Source of the DNA: Paenibacillus pinisoli
GTDB taxonomy: Bacteria; Bacillota; Bacilli; Paenibacillales; Paenibacillaceae
Length of the DNA: 64,000 nt
Assembly: GCF_003605435.1 (NCBI RefSeq)
Contig: NZ_QXQB01000005.1
Location: 124,001-188,000 of the forward strand
Direction of reading: 5' to 3'
In this document: in pieces, positions 33,170-41,520 of the stretch
How the letters are laid out: the number at the start of each line of letters is the position of its first letter
How positions within the stretch are numbered: the first letter of the stretch is position 1
Translations under genes and position numbers: made by a program
The notes under the pieces: model-generated
Database searches by the model: none
Told to the model about the DNA's origin: nothing
Seen by the model: the letters and a program-made list of their open reading frames with translations, nothing else

Positions 33170-33200
33170 AAAAAGGCAGCCATTCCTCTCGAATGGCTGC
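33170..33200 (-). terminator. Intrinsic terminator of the MFS gene
   Basis: GCAGCCATTC (33176-33185) pairs with GAATGGCTGC (33191-33200). On the minus strand it is followed by CTTTTT, about 48 bases after the transporter stop. Confidence 0.85.
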
Positions 33201-33247
33201 TTTATGTTCAACTGAGTGTACCCTGAATAACGCAATTAGAATTTATT

Positions 33248-34537
33248 CTAATTCGTAGATCTTGCTGACCAGAAGATGACCGGAATGAGCAGCAGAGACA
33301 GCAATCCGCCTGTGAGCGCAAGAGTCGCATAGCCGGATTGCGCTACGATCATGCCGGACAGCACTCCACCTGATGCGCCTGACAGTGCAATCAGTACATC
33401 GACTGTGCCTTGCGTCCTCGCTCTCGTTGCTTGGCTCGTAGAATCGACGATGAGGGCTGTTCCGCTGATTAATCCCAAGTTCCAGCCAAGTCCAAGCAGC
33501 GCAAGCGCCGTAATTAGGGACAGCATGGAGTCTGCAGGGCCGAATGCCGCGAGCAATCCGGACGAGAGCAAGACGACCCCGGATGCGCAAGCCATCTTGA
33601 TTCTCCCGATCCGGTCAATCAGCATGCCGGTAAAGAGCGACGGCAAATACATCGCGCCTACATGGATACCGATAACAATGCCTACTTCGCCGAGACCGTG
33701 TCCATGATGCTTCATATGAATTGGCGTCATGGTCATGATGGCAACCATCACCATCTGTGTCAGAATCATAATAGCTGCGCCAAGCCTGATTCCTTTCTTG
33801 TTATAGGCAGAGGCCGGAGTGGCCTTCGATGGATTGGCTGCAGCTTGCGCTTCCGCGATTTTGGTTGCAATAACAAAGGGATCTGGGCGCAGCAAAAATA
33901 AAATAATGAGTCCTGCTAATATAAACGCGGCCGCCGCAAGCAGGAACGGTCCCGCCAGTCGCGGGACTCCGATCGATTCGGCGAAGTCGCCCATGACGCT
34001 GACCAGATTGGGACCGGCTACAGCGCCGAAGGTGGTGGATACCATCGCGATGCTGATCGCGGTAGCCCGCTGAGACGGTTTGGCCAGATCGGTGCCTGCG
34101 TAGCGGGCTTGCAGGTTGGTTGCTGTACCCGCACCATAAATCAATAGAGAGAAATATAGCAGCGGAATGTTGGCAGCGATAGCTGCTGCAATAATCCCGA
34201 CCGCGCCGATGCCGCCCGTAAGGAAGCCTGCCGCGATGCCGGACCGTCTGCCGAATTGTTGGGTAAGACGCCCCATCAAGAAGGATGCCAGTGCGGAGCC
34301 AAGCGTAATAAGAGCAGCCGGTATCCCGGCATAACGCTCCGTGCCAAGCATATCCTGGGCAAGCAGCGCGCCTACTGTTACGCCTGCGGCAAGACCCGCG
34401 CCGCCGAATAACTGAGACAATGCGACGACGGCAAGCGTGCGTTTATAGAGCTGCTGCTGCTTGCCGGGAGCTGTCCAATCCTCAAGCTTCGCGGTCTTGT
34501 TTTCATGTTGTTTTTTCATATTGGCTTGAATATGCAT
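33248..34537 (-). CDS. MFS transporter
   Basis: A 429-residue major facilitator with twelve predicted membrane helices: LAVVALSQLFGGAGLAAGVTVGALLAQDML at TM1, GRLTQQFGRRSGIAAGFLTGG in the first cytoplasmic loop, and GMLIDRIGRIKMACASG in the loop after helix 8, all typical MFS signatures. The ATG at 34537 has AGGAGGAGG ten bases upstream. It looks like a drug/metabolite exporter or sugar-phosphate-like transporter. Its substrate cannot be read. It has its own terminator and is flanked upstream by the glycosidase operon terminator, so it is a separate unit. Confidence 0.87.
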   Translation of the reverse strand: MHIQANMKKQHENKTAKLEDWTAPGKQQQLYKRTLAVVALSQLFGGAGLAAGVTVGALLAQDMLGTERYAGIPAALITLGSALASFLMGRLTQQFGRRSGIAAGFLTGGIGAVGIIAAAIAANIPLLYFSLLIYGAGTATNLQARYAGTDLAKPSQRATAISIAMVSTTFGAVAGPNLVSVMGDFAESIGVPRLAGPFLLAAAAFILAGLIILFLLRPDPFVIATKIAEAQAAANPSKATPASAYNKKGIRLGAAIMILTQMVMVAIMTMTPIHMKHHGHGLGEVGIVIGIHVGAMYLPSLFTGMLIDRIGRIKMACASGVVLLSSGLLAAFGPADSMLSLITALALLGLGWNLGLISGTALIVDSTSQATRARTQGTVDVLIALSGASGGVLSGMIVAQSGYATLALTGGLLSLLLIPVIFWSARSTN

Positions 34538-34602
34538 GGACTCGAGTCCTCCTCCTATTCTTATGGTGTATTATGGAGGATCGGCCCATGGAGTTCAATA
34601 GC

Positions 34603-34630
34603 AAAAAAAGACCGTGCTCATGGCACGGTC
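34603..34630 (-). terminator. Intrinsic terminator of the GH2 glycosidase operon
   Basis: GACCGTGC (34610-34617) pairs with GCACGGTC (34623-34630) with a 5-base loop. On the minus strand it is followed by TTTTTTT (34603-34609). It lies 100 bases after the glycosidase stop. Confidence 0.9.
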
Positions 34631-34735
34631 CAAAGTAAGGGGATTTTGTAAAGTTGATGCCGGGCACAGCCCGGCGGTGATCAATCTGGTGCTCCCATTC
34701 CATTGTTCATCCATCGGTCAAGAAAGACCTGCCCG

Positions 34736-36496
34736 CTAAGGACGATTCAAGTCTTGTATGGCCTCCAAAGGAACCTTAAGTTCGCGGTTCTCCTCCAGCA
34801 TGCCGTTCACTTCTTGCTGAACATCGGTAATCTGCGTGTAGCAGTAGCCAACGATGTAATCAATCGCCTTTACCGCCGCATGAAGCTCCTTGAGCCGGTT
34901 CAGATAGGATTCCTCCGTGGCTTCCTGATTACCGTAGCCCCAGCCTGCATCGTTCTTGAAGGCAACGCCTCCGAATTCGCTCAGTATAACCGGCTGTCCG
35001 CTGTAGCGGTAGCCATCGGCATAGGCATATTTCTTATTGTTGAAAGCAATCCGATTGTTCACGATATCATCCTTGTTGGTATAGCGCCGCCGAAACTCCT
35101 CTCCGCTCTCCACATAGTCATGAAGAGTCAGAATGTCCGATACGGTATGCTCCCAGCCGTCATTGGATACGACAAGCCGGGTTGGGTCTAACGACTTGGT
35201 CAGATGGTAGAGCGAAACAGTGAATGCCTGCTGCCTGCTGTCCTTCGCCACATTCATAATGCCCCATGATTCGTTGAACGGCACCCATGTAATAATCGAG
35301 GGATGATTGTAATATTGACGTACAATCTCAACCCATTCACCGGTGAAGCGCTGGATCGCTTGATCGTTGAATTCGAAGGTCGCAGCCATCTCCGACCAGA
35401 CCAAAAGCCCTTTCACATCGCACCAATATAGAAAACGCGGATCTTCCACCTTCATATGCTTGCGCACGCCGTTATAGCCCATCGCGAGTACCGCATCAAT
35501 ATCCCTGAGAATAGCCTCTTCCGATGGAGGCGTCAGATGGCTCTCCGGCCAATAGCCTTGGTCCAGCAGCAGGCGCTGATAGATCGGCTCATTGTTCAGC
35601 AGGACTTGCCCGTCCTTTGTCGAGATCTTCCTCATGCCGAAGTAGGAATGGACATGATCGAGCTTATCACCTCCTTTATACAAGATAAACTCGATATCGT
35701 ACAAGTTAGGTGTCGCAGGCGTCCAGTAGCTCATCTTCCATGGGCCGTTCATCTCATGCAGCAGATCGACGTCAAGCTGCAGCCACGGCCGGTCGATTGC
35801 AAGGCTGAACTGCTTGACGCGATTCCCTTTCAGGCTGATGATGGTCTCCAGCCGGATGTCTCCGGAGTCCAGATTCCCTCGAACCTGATAGTCCAGCTTC
35901 AAGCGGCGTGTGTCGACGTCCGGCGTCATCTTAACTGCTTCAAGATGAACAGGATGGACATACTCCAGCCATACCGACTGCCAGATGCCCGTCGTCTGGA
36001 CATAGAAGCATTCGAAGCTGTCCTTCGTCCAGCGCTGCTTTCCGCGCGGCTGGGCTGCGTCCATGCTGTCCTCGGCTTTAACGGTCAAGCTGTTGCTGCC
36101 GCCGAAGGTTACATAAGGGCTTATATCGAAGGAAAATGCGCTATATCCACCCTGATGCATGCCGACATAGCGGCCATTCACCCATAGCTTGGCTATGTAG
36201 TCGACCGCCTGGAAATGCAGCATAACAGCTTTCCCTGCTTGCTCCTCTGGTATATCGATCATTCGTTGATACCATACCTGGGAATGATGCTCCTGTTCGC
36301 CGATGCCGCTAGCTTCAGTCTCGTAGCTGAACGGTATGGTAATGGTCCGGTCGCCGCCGAATTGCGCCGGCCAATCATCGCGTTCGCCGGAGTTCGCGTC
36401 ATCAAATCCGAATGCCCATTCTCCGTTCAAATTCGTCCATTCATCCCTAACGAACTGCGGCCTGGGATAATCTTTGATATATCTGCTCGTTGTCAT
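34736..36496 (-). CDS. Glycoside hydrolase family 2 enzyme (cytoplasmic beta-glycosidase)
   Basis: A 586-residue GH2 protein without a signal peptide. It has an N-terminal jelly-roll sugar-binding domain (LNGEWAFGFDD, VWYQRMIDIP, AVDYIAKLWVNGRYVGMHQGGYSAF), an Ig-like middle domain and a TIM barrel with acid/base glutamate in VPFNESWG (E409) and nucleophile in ILSEFGG (E507). The family covers beta-galactosidase, beta-glucuronidase and beta-mannosidase; the short form resembles uncharacterised GH2 proteins of Paenibacillus. It is the last gene of the operon with a sugar ABC importer, so it likely splits the imported oligosaccharide, perhaps an arabinan or galactan side chain given the GH43 nearby. 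Confidence 0.9.
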   Translation of the reverse strand: MTTSRYIKDYPRPQFVRDEWTNLNGEWAFGFDDANSGERDDWPAQFGGDRTITIPFSYETEASGIGEQEHHSQVWYQRMIDIPEEQAGKAVMLHFQAVDYIAKLWVNGRYVGMHQGGYSAFSFDISPYVTFGGSNSLTVKAEDSMDAAQPRGKQRWTKDSFECFYVQTTGIWQSVWLEYVHPVHLEAVKMTPDVDTRRLKLDYQVRGNLDSGDIRLETIISLKGNRVKQFSLAIDRPWLQLDVDLLHEMNGPWKMSYWTPATPNLYDIEFILYKGGDKLDHVHSYFGMRKISTKDGQVLLNNEPIYQRLLLDQGYWPESHLTPPSEEAILRDIDAVLAMGYNGVRKHMKVEDPRFLYWCDVKGLLVWSEMAATFEFNDQAIQRFTGEWVEIVRQYYNHPSIITWVPFNESWGIMNVAKDSRQQAFTVSLYHLTKSLDPTRLVVSNDGWEHTVSDILTLHDYVESGEEFRRRYTNKDDIVNNRIAFNNKKYAYADGYRYSGQPVILSEFGGVAFKNDAGWGYGNQEATEESYLNRLKELHAAVKAIDYIVGYCYTQITDVQQEVNGMLEENRELKVPLEAIQDLNRP

Positions 36497-36548
36497 CTTC
36501 GCATCCAGTACTCCTTTGTCGTAGTCTGCCTGTCGATACAGCTATTCG

Positions 36549-37367
36549 CTAACCCTTCACCCCGGTCATCGCGACTCCCTGCACGATATGCCGCTGCAGA
36601 AGGATGAATACAATCATCGTCGGAATCGCCGCTATCGCGCTTGCGGTCATAATCGTGTTCACATGCAGGACGTTGTTCGCCAGGAAGGTCGGCAGTCCTG
36701 TCGCCAGCACCATGCTCTCTTCCGTATTAATGGCAATGTAAGGCCAGATGAAGTTATTCCACGACATGATGAAATAAAAAATGCCGATGGAAATCATGGC
36801 CGAGCGCGTCAGCGGCACGTAGATCGACCACCACATGCGCAAATCCTTGCAGCCGTCTATTTGCGCTGCCTCCTTGTAATCCTTCGGAAGTCCATCCATG
36901 AACTGCTTGATCAGGATCAGGCCGAGCGGATTCGTCAAGCTAGGCAGAATAATTCCCCATATATTGTCCAGCAATTGAATCTTCAGTACCGTCTCATATA
37001 GCGGAATCAGCATCGCCTCTGTCGGAATCAGAAGTCCGGAGACGCATAGCAGAAACCAGAAGCCTTTGGTTTTAAACGATTTTCGCGAAAAGGCAAATGC
37101 GGCCAGCGAGCTGATCGCAATCGTAATGATGGTCGTAATGACACCGATCACAAGGCTGTTCCAGGTCCATGTCAGGATCTGAGACTCCGTCAGCACCTTG
37201 GTATAGTTGCGCAGCGTCAGGTCCGAGAAATCAATCCATTCCTTGATCGTAATTGCGGATACGCCCTCAGGCTTAAAGGATACAACGAACATCCAGACTA
37301 GAGGAATCACAAACACGACGGCCAATAGCAGAGTCAATAGATAGATCAAAATACGCGCCATACGCAT
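36549..37367 (-). CDS. Sugar ABC transporter permease (MalG-type)
   Basis: A 272-residue carbohydrate-uptake-1 permease: six membrane helices and the EAA motif YKEAAQIDGCKDLRMWWSIYVPL. LYETVLKIQLLDNIWGIILP precedes it. It follows the MalF-type permease with nine bases between genes and precedes the glycosidase. It forms the membrane channel that imports an oligosaccharide delivered by the lipoprotein encoded upstream. Confidence 0.92.
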   Translation of the reverse strand: MRMARILIYLLTLLLAVVFVIPLVWMFVVSFKPEGVSAITIKEWIDFSDLTLRNYTKVLTESQILTWTWNSLVIGVITTIITIAISSLAAFAFSRKSFKTKGFWFLLCVSGLLIPTEAMLIPLYETVLKIQLLDNIWGIILPSLTNPLGLILIKQFMDGLPKDYKEAAQIDGCKDLRMWWSIYVPLTRSAMISIGIFYFIMSWNNFIWPYIAINTEESMVLATGLPTFLANNVLHVNTIMTASAIAAIPTMIVFILLQRHIVQGVAMTGVKG

Positions 37368-37376
37368 TCCCTCCTT

Positions 37377-38276
37377 CTAATCTGTTTTTCGATTCAAGAA
37401 AAAGTATTGAACAGCTGCGACGAGCAGCATAAATATGCAGAACATGGTAGATTGGGCGGCAGCAAGGCCGAACATGTCTTTTTTGAAGCCGGTGACGTAA
37501 ATGTAGCGGATAATGGTATTCGTTGCATCCCCCGGGCCGCCGTTCGTCATAATTTGCACTTGTCCGAACAGCTTCAGACCGGCAATAATCTGGAAGAAAA
37601 TCTGAATCTTCATGACGGGCATTAATCCCGGAAGCGTAATATAACGGAACTTATGGAATGCCGATGCGCCGTCGATATCCGCTGCTTCATACAAGTCAGG
37701 CGAGATTTCCTGCAGACCGGCCAGGAACAGCACCATAACAAATCCGACCGTCCACCAGACGGTGGCGATTACAATCGACCACCATGCGGCGCCAGGACTA
37801 GTCAACCAGTTGACTGCAGGCAAGCCGAGCGTATCCAGAATGACATTCAGAAGCCCGTTCTTGGAGTCGAACATCCTCAGCCAGATGAAGCTGATGACAG
37901 AGACGGACAAGACATAAGGCAAGAAGTAGATGGACCGGAAGGTCGTCTGAAACGGAATCTTCCGCTGGACCAGAAGCGCCAGCAGCAAACCAAGAGCAAT
38001 AATAATAGGTACAATCAGCAGTACAAAATAAAAACTGTTCCACAAATAATGAAAGAAGTCGCCGCCTGTCAGAAGCTTCTTATAATTACTCAGCCCAACG
38101 TATTTTTGCATGCCGAGAATGCCCCAGGAATGAAAGCTGATCCACACGCCTCGCAGCAGCGGCCAAATATAAAAAAGCAGCAGCGGAATCAGGAACGGGG
38201 CTAAAAAGGCGAGCGCCGACAGTTCAAGCTTAAGATGTCTCTTCCACTTGAGGCCGGCTCCTTGCTGAACTTTCAC
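37377..38276 (-). CDS. Sugar ABC transporter permease (MalF-type)
   Basis: A 299-residue carbohydrate permease: six to seven helices (LELSALAFLAPFLIPLLLFYIWPLLRG at TM1) and the EAA motif LYEAADIDGASAFHKFRYITLPGL. I set the start at GTG 38276, because GGAGGAGGATAACT precedes it; the upstream ATG 38375 would add 33 arginine-rich residues. No ATPase gene is in the operon, as usual for systems that share the MsmX-type ATPase. The partner is the MalG-type permease. Confidence 0.9.
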   Translation of the reverse strand: MKVQQGAGLKWKRHLKLELSALAFLAPFLIPLLLFYIWPLLRGVWISFHSWGILGMQKYVGLSNYKKLLTGGDFFHYLWNSFYFVLLIVPIIIALGLLLALLVQRKIPFQTTFRSIYFLPYVLSVSVISFIWLRMFDSKNGLLNVILDTLGLPAVNWLTSPGAAWWSIVIATVWWTVGFVMVLFLAGLQEISPDLYEAADIDGASAFHKFRYITLPGLMPVMKIQIFFQIIAGLKLFGQVQIMTNGGPGDATNTIIRYIYVTGFKKDMFGLAAAQSTMFCIFMLLVAAVQYFFLNRKTD

Positions 38277-38374
38277 AGTTATCCTCCTCCAACGGCCGGC
38301 AAGCCGAATCTGTCTCTGCCAGAAGCTGCTGCGGAGCGCATCCTTGAAGATACGGCCCCGCAGCAAACCATCCA

Positions 38375-39694
38375 TTAGTTCTGTACAATCTCGTTAATTT
38401 CTTTCTCCATGCCTTTCAGGCCTTCCTCAGGTGTGACCGTCTTGAAGATGATGCCTTGCAGCACTTCCTTCACGACCGTATCAATCGCATTGTATTGATC
38501 GGTCTTCGGCGCATATTTCACTGTTTGCTGAGATTTAATGAATTCTTCGCGGTAAGGAAGGCTGAGGTATTCGTCGCTTGCAATTACAGCCTTGCCTGCA
38601 GGCACATGGCCCGCTTGCCCCCATGTCTTGCCGCCTTCCATGGTGAAATACTTCATAAATTTCATCGCGGCTACCTTCTTCTCATCTGTCGCATATGCCG
38701 GAATGACCAGTGTATGCGAGCCGGACCAATGCGACTCGCTTCCGAAGAACGGAGGAATGGATGTAATACCGACATTCAGTCCTTCTTCGCCCAGATGCCA
38801 GCCAGCTTCCCATACGCCGCCGAACCAAGTAGCGGCCTTGCCGCTATGGAACGTATCCCATGGCGTCTTGTCGTTGATATCGCTGAGGCCTTGGTCGTAC
38901 AGATCCAGGTAGAAATTCAGCACGCTCAGCGCACTCTCGTTGTTAAGAGCCGCTTGGCTCAGATCATCGTTCAGGATGCTTCCGCCAGCCTGGTAGTAGA
39001 GATTGTAGAACGGCTCATGGAAGTAAGGCGTATTGACGCCGAATGGCGTAACGCCAGGCACCTTGCTTTTAATCTCGGAGAGGAATTGCTTGAAGCCTTC
39101 CGGCGAGATGTCGCCAAACTTCGGCGTGCCGTCATCATTCAGCAGTCCAGCCTGCTCCAGCAGGTCCTTATTGTAGTAGAACATATGGAAATGCGTATCG
39201 AGCGGCACTGCATAAGGCTTGCCGTCATAGCTGACGCTCTCGACGTTCGCGTCCGTAATCTCGGAGAAGTTGAAATCCGCTTGGCCTGCCAGCTCGTCAA
39301 GCGGACTAAGCTGTCCCGCCTTCACGAATGGAGCCAGACGGTCAGCGTGTGCGACGGCAACGTCAGGGCCTTTGCCCGAAGCAAGCGCGGTGCCAAATTT
39401 GGCGTAGTATTCATTGGATTCCAGTCTTAAGGTCTTAACCGTTACTTCCGACTGCGATTCGTTGAATCCGCTCACAATCTGATCGACGAAGTCGCCTTCG
39501 CCGCCGCCGAACAAGTTCCAGAACGTAATTTCGACTGGCTGGGCAGTCTCGCCGCCTGTGCCGCTGTTAGATGCTGCAGGCGACGGGCTGCTTGTATTCG
39601 CCGGCTTATTGCTGTTGCCGGAGCAGCCCGCCAACACCAGCATTACAGCAAGCGCTGTCAGAAGCATGTTGACCCATTTTTTCTTTCCTCTCAT
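38375..39694 (-). CDS. Sugar-binding lipoprotein of the ABC importer
   Basis: A 439-residue family-1 extracellular solute-binding lipoprotein: MLLTALAVMLVLAGCSGNSNKP is the lipoprotein signal (lipobox LAGC). VEITFWNLFGGGEGDFVDQIVSGFNESQ and the AWYFGGVWEAGW-like region (AATWFGGVWEAGWHLG) are typical of oligosaccharide-binding proteins. AAAAGGGG stands before the ATG. The next genes encode the two permeases and the GH2 enzyme. The adjacent YesN/YesM pair is the likely activator. A cre-like site lies about 58 bases upstream of the start, pointing to carbon catabolite repression. Confidence 0.92.
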   Translation of the reverse strand: MRGKKKWVNMLLTALAVMLVLAGCSGNSNKPANTSSPSPAASNSGTGGETAQPVEITFWNLFGGGEGDFVDQIVSGFNESQSEVTVKTLRLESNEYYAKFGTALASGKGPDVAVAHADRLAPFVKAGQLSPLDELAGQADFNFSEITDANVESVSYDGKPYAVPLDTHFHMFYYNKDLLEQAGLLNDDGTPKFGDISPEGFKQFLSEIKSKVPGVTPFGVNTPYFHEPFYNLYYQAGGSILNDDLSQAALNNESALSVLNFYLDLYDQGLSDINDKTPWDTFHSGKAATWFGGVWEAGWHLGEEGLNVGITSIPPFFGSESHWSGSHTLVIPAYATDEKKVAAMKFMKYFTMEGGKTWGQAGHVPAGKAVIASDEYLSLPYREEFIKSQQTVKYAPKTDQYNAIDTVVKEVLQGIIFKTVTPEEGLKGMEKEINEIVQN

Positions 39695-39751
39695 AGATGT
39701 ACCCCTTTTCCTTATCGAATTCGGATGCGTGAATCCGCTGCCAGATCTTCA

Positions 39752-39765
39752 TGAAAGCGTATCCA
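39752..39765 (-). promoter_or_regulatory. cre-like site upstream of the sugar-binding protein gene
   Basis: TGAAAGCGTATCCA on the plus strand matches the CcpA consensus TGWAANCGNTNWCA with two mismatches. It lies 58 bases upstream of the binding-protein start, so CcpA could repress this operon when preferred sugars are present. Confidence 0.4.
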
Positions 39766-39854
39766 CCGTATTCCTGTAACCATCTTATCGTTAGAACCGA
39801 TACGCAGAAACGTTAGGATTAACGCAATTTGTCGTAATATCGCATCAACAAACA

Positions 39855-39886
39855 ACCGCACGAACCCGACTCGCGATCCGTGCGGT
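39855..39886 (-). terminator. Probable terminator after the YesN-like gene
   Basis: ACCGCACG (39855-39862) and CGTGCGGT (39879-39886) form an 8-bp stem. On the minus strand TGTTTGTTG follows, a weak T-tract. It is placed 27 bases after the response-regulator stop. Confidence 0.6.
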
Positions 39887-39912
39887 GGAAAATATATCGG
39901 CAGGTGTCAAAT

Positions 39913-41520
39913 CTACAGATGGGCGAGCGCATGGACGGCTTCACGGTATTCGCTTGGCGTGACGCCCGTCATTTTTTTGAACAGCTTTGAGAAATATTTG
40001 GAGTCCGGTATGCCGACCTTCAGGCTTATATCTGCGCTTTTCAAATCCGTGCCGCGAAGCAGCGACTTCGCCCGGTCGATGCGGACCCGGGTAATGTAGT
40101 CGATGACGCCTTCGCCCCTCTCTTTCTTAAACAGGTTGGCCAAGTAGTTCTTGCTGAGGTGGACTTGTGCGCTTAACACTTGCAAGGAGAGCTCCTGGTC
40201 GTAATTCTGCTCGATGTATGCTATGACCTTCGGAATGGTGCCTTGATCGCTAGAGTAGACGCTGCGCACCTTGTGGATGAGCTCCTCGTACACCTGGATG
40301 AACCAGCGTTTGCGGTCTGCAAGCGTCTCCAGCTCCTTGATCTGTTCGTACAGCTCCTTCTTGCGCTCATACAGCCACTCGTGGTCATGGGTTAAATCCG
40401 CATACATATTGGTCAAGTTCAGGAGCAGCTCTATGGATATCAGCTGAGCCCGCTCAACATCCAGCCTGGTCTCCGCATCATTGAAGACATGGTCCATGTA
40501 CGCTCTCATCGCTGCGCTGTCGAGCGTGTACAAATAGTCGTTCAGCTTCTTGTTCGCTAAGGGAACCGGCTGCTCTGCGCAATCCGCTGCAGGCCTGACA
40601 TCCGCTCGAATGACGCTGCCGCAGCCCAGGAACAGCTTCAGGCGATAGGCTTGCTCCGCCTCAAGATAGGCGTCCCGCAGCTCGGCAAGAGCGTAAAATG
40701 CGCTGCTCATCCCTACTGTCACAGACACGTTCAAGACCTCCGACACGCGTTGTATAATGGCTTGCCCAAGCCTTGCCGCCGCTTCGTCTCCTGCATTCCT
40801 GAGAAGGATATTCCACTCCCCCGTCCGGCTTGAGAATAGTTCCATGCTATGCTCCTCCGTAGAGCAAAGATGGCGCATGATAGCGGCACCTTCCGTATGA
40901 AGCCCCGTTAGCTCGTTCTCTGACAAACGCTGCGCTGCATTTTCCATATAATCAAGGCCGATATGAAGAAGGATGTGTTCTTCCCGGACATGCTTTTCCG
41001 TTACTTGCAGCATGGCTTCTATATGGCCAGCCGACAGCGTTCCAAGCGCCAAGCCCATCAGGAAGGCGTCCGTCGCGATCGTCTCGCGGACCCCGGCGGA
41101 AGACCTTCCTGCACCTGAAGCTCCCTCTTGCTCTCCGCGCTCCTGGTCCAGCGCGGCCTTCAGGTCCAGCATGACGGTCTCCATATCCTGCGGCATCATG
41201 TTGGATTTGATCAGGTAATCAGTCGTGCCGAGCCGAATCGCCCGCTTCGCGTATTCGAAGTCTTCCAGACAGGTAAGCAAGATCAGCTTCGCCTCCCGGT
41301 TAATCGCGCGGACCTGCGCAATCAGCTCCATGCCGTCCATGACGGGCATCTTAATATCGGTAATCAGCACATCGGGAGCAAGCTCATGGAACGCTTGCAG
41401 CCCCTCCTTGCCGTTGCTGGCTTCGCCGACAACCTGGAAGCCGATGCTCTCCCAATCGATCATCGCTTTAATTCCGTAACGGACCAAATGCTCATCATCG
41501 ACAATCAGTACCTTATACAT
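39913..41520 (-). CDS. AraC-type response regulator (YesN family)
   Basis: A 535-residue regulator. Its N-terminal receiver domain MYKVLIVDDEHLVRYGIKAMI has the phospho-acceptor in LITDIKMP (D55). A middle region of ~300 residues follows, then a C-terminal AraC/XylS DNA-binding domain (VIAYIEQNYDQELSLQVLSAQVHLSKNYLANLFKKERG to VGIPDSKYFSKLFKKMTGVTPSEYR). It is the partner of the sensor kinase encoded upstream with an 8-base overlap. YesN-type regulators usually switch on the neighbouring oligosaccharide ABC operon in response to the external sugar, here the operon transcribed next. Confidence 0.92.
   Translation of the reverse strand: MYKVLIVDDEHLVRYGIKAMIDWESIGFQVVGEASNGKEGLQAFHELAPDVLITDIKMPVMDGMELIAQVRAINREAKLILLTCLEDFEYAKRAIRLGTTDYLIKSNMMPQDMETVMLDLKAALDQERGEQEGASGAGRSSAGVRETIATDAFLMGLALGTLSAGHIEAMLQVTEKHVREEHILLHIGLDYMENAAQRLSENELTGLHTEGAAIMRHLCSTEEHSMELFSSRTGEWNILLRNAGDEAAARLGQAIIQRVSEVLNVSVTVGMSSAFYALAELRDAYLEAEQAYRLKLFLGCGSVIRADVRPAADCAEQPVPLANKKLNDYLYTLDSAAMRAYMDHVFNDAETRLDVERAQLISIELLLNLTNMYADLTHDHEWLYERKKELYEQIKELETLADRKRWFIQVYEELIHKVRSVYSSDQGTIPKVIAYIEQNYDQELSLQVLSAQVHLSKNYLANLFKKERGEGVIDYITRVRIDRAKSLLRGTDLKSADISLKVGIPDSKYFSKLFKKMTGVTPSEYREAVHALAHL

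Noticed and set aside
38456..39430. 324-codon plus-strand open frame antisense to the sugar-binding lipoprotein
   Set aside because: Lies fully inside the recognised solute-binding protein and shows no domain.
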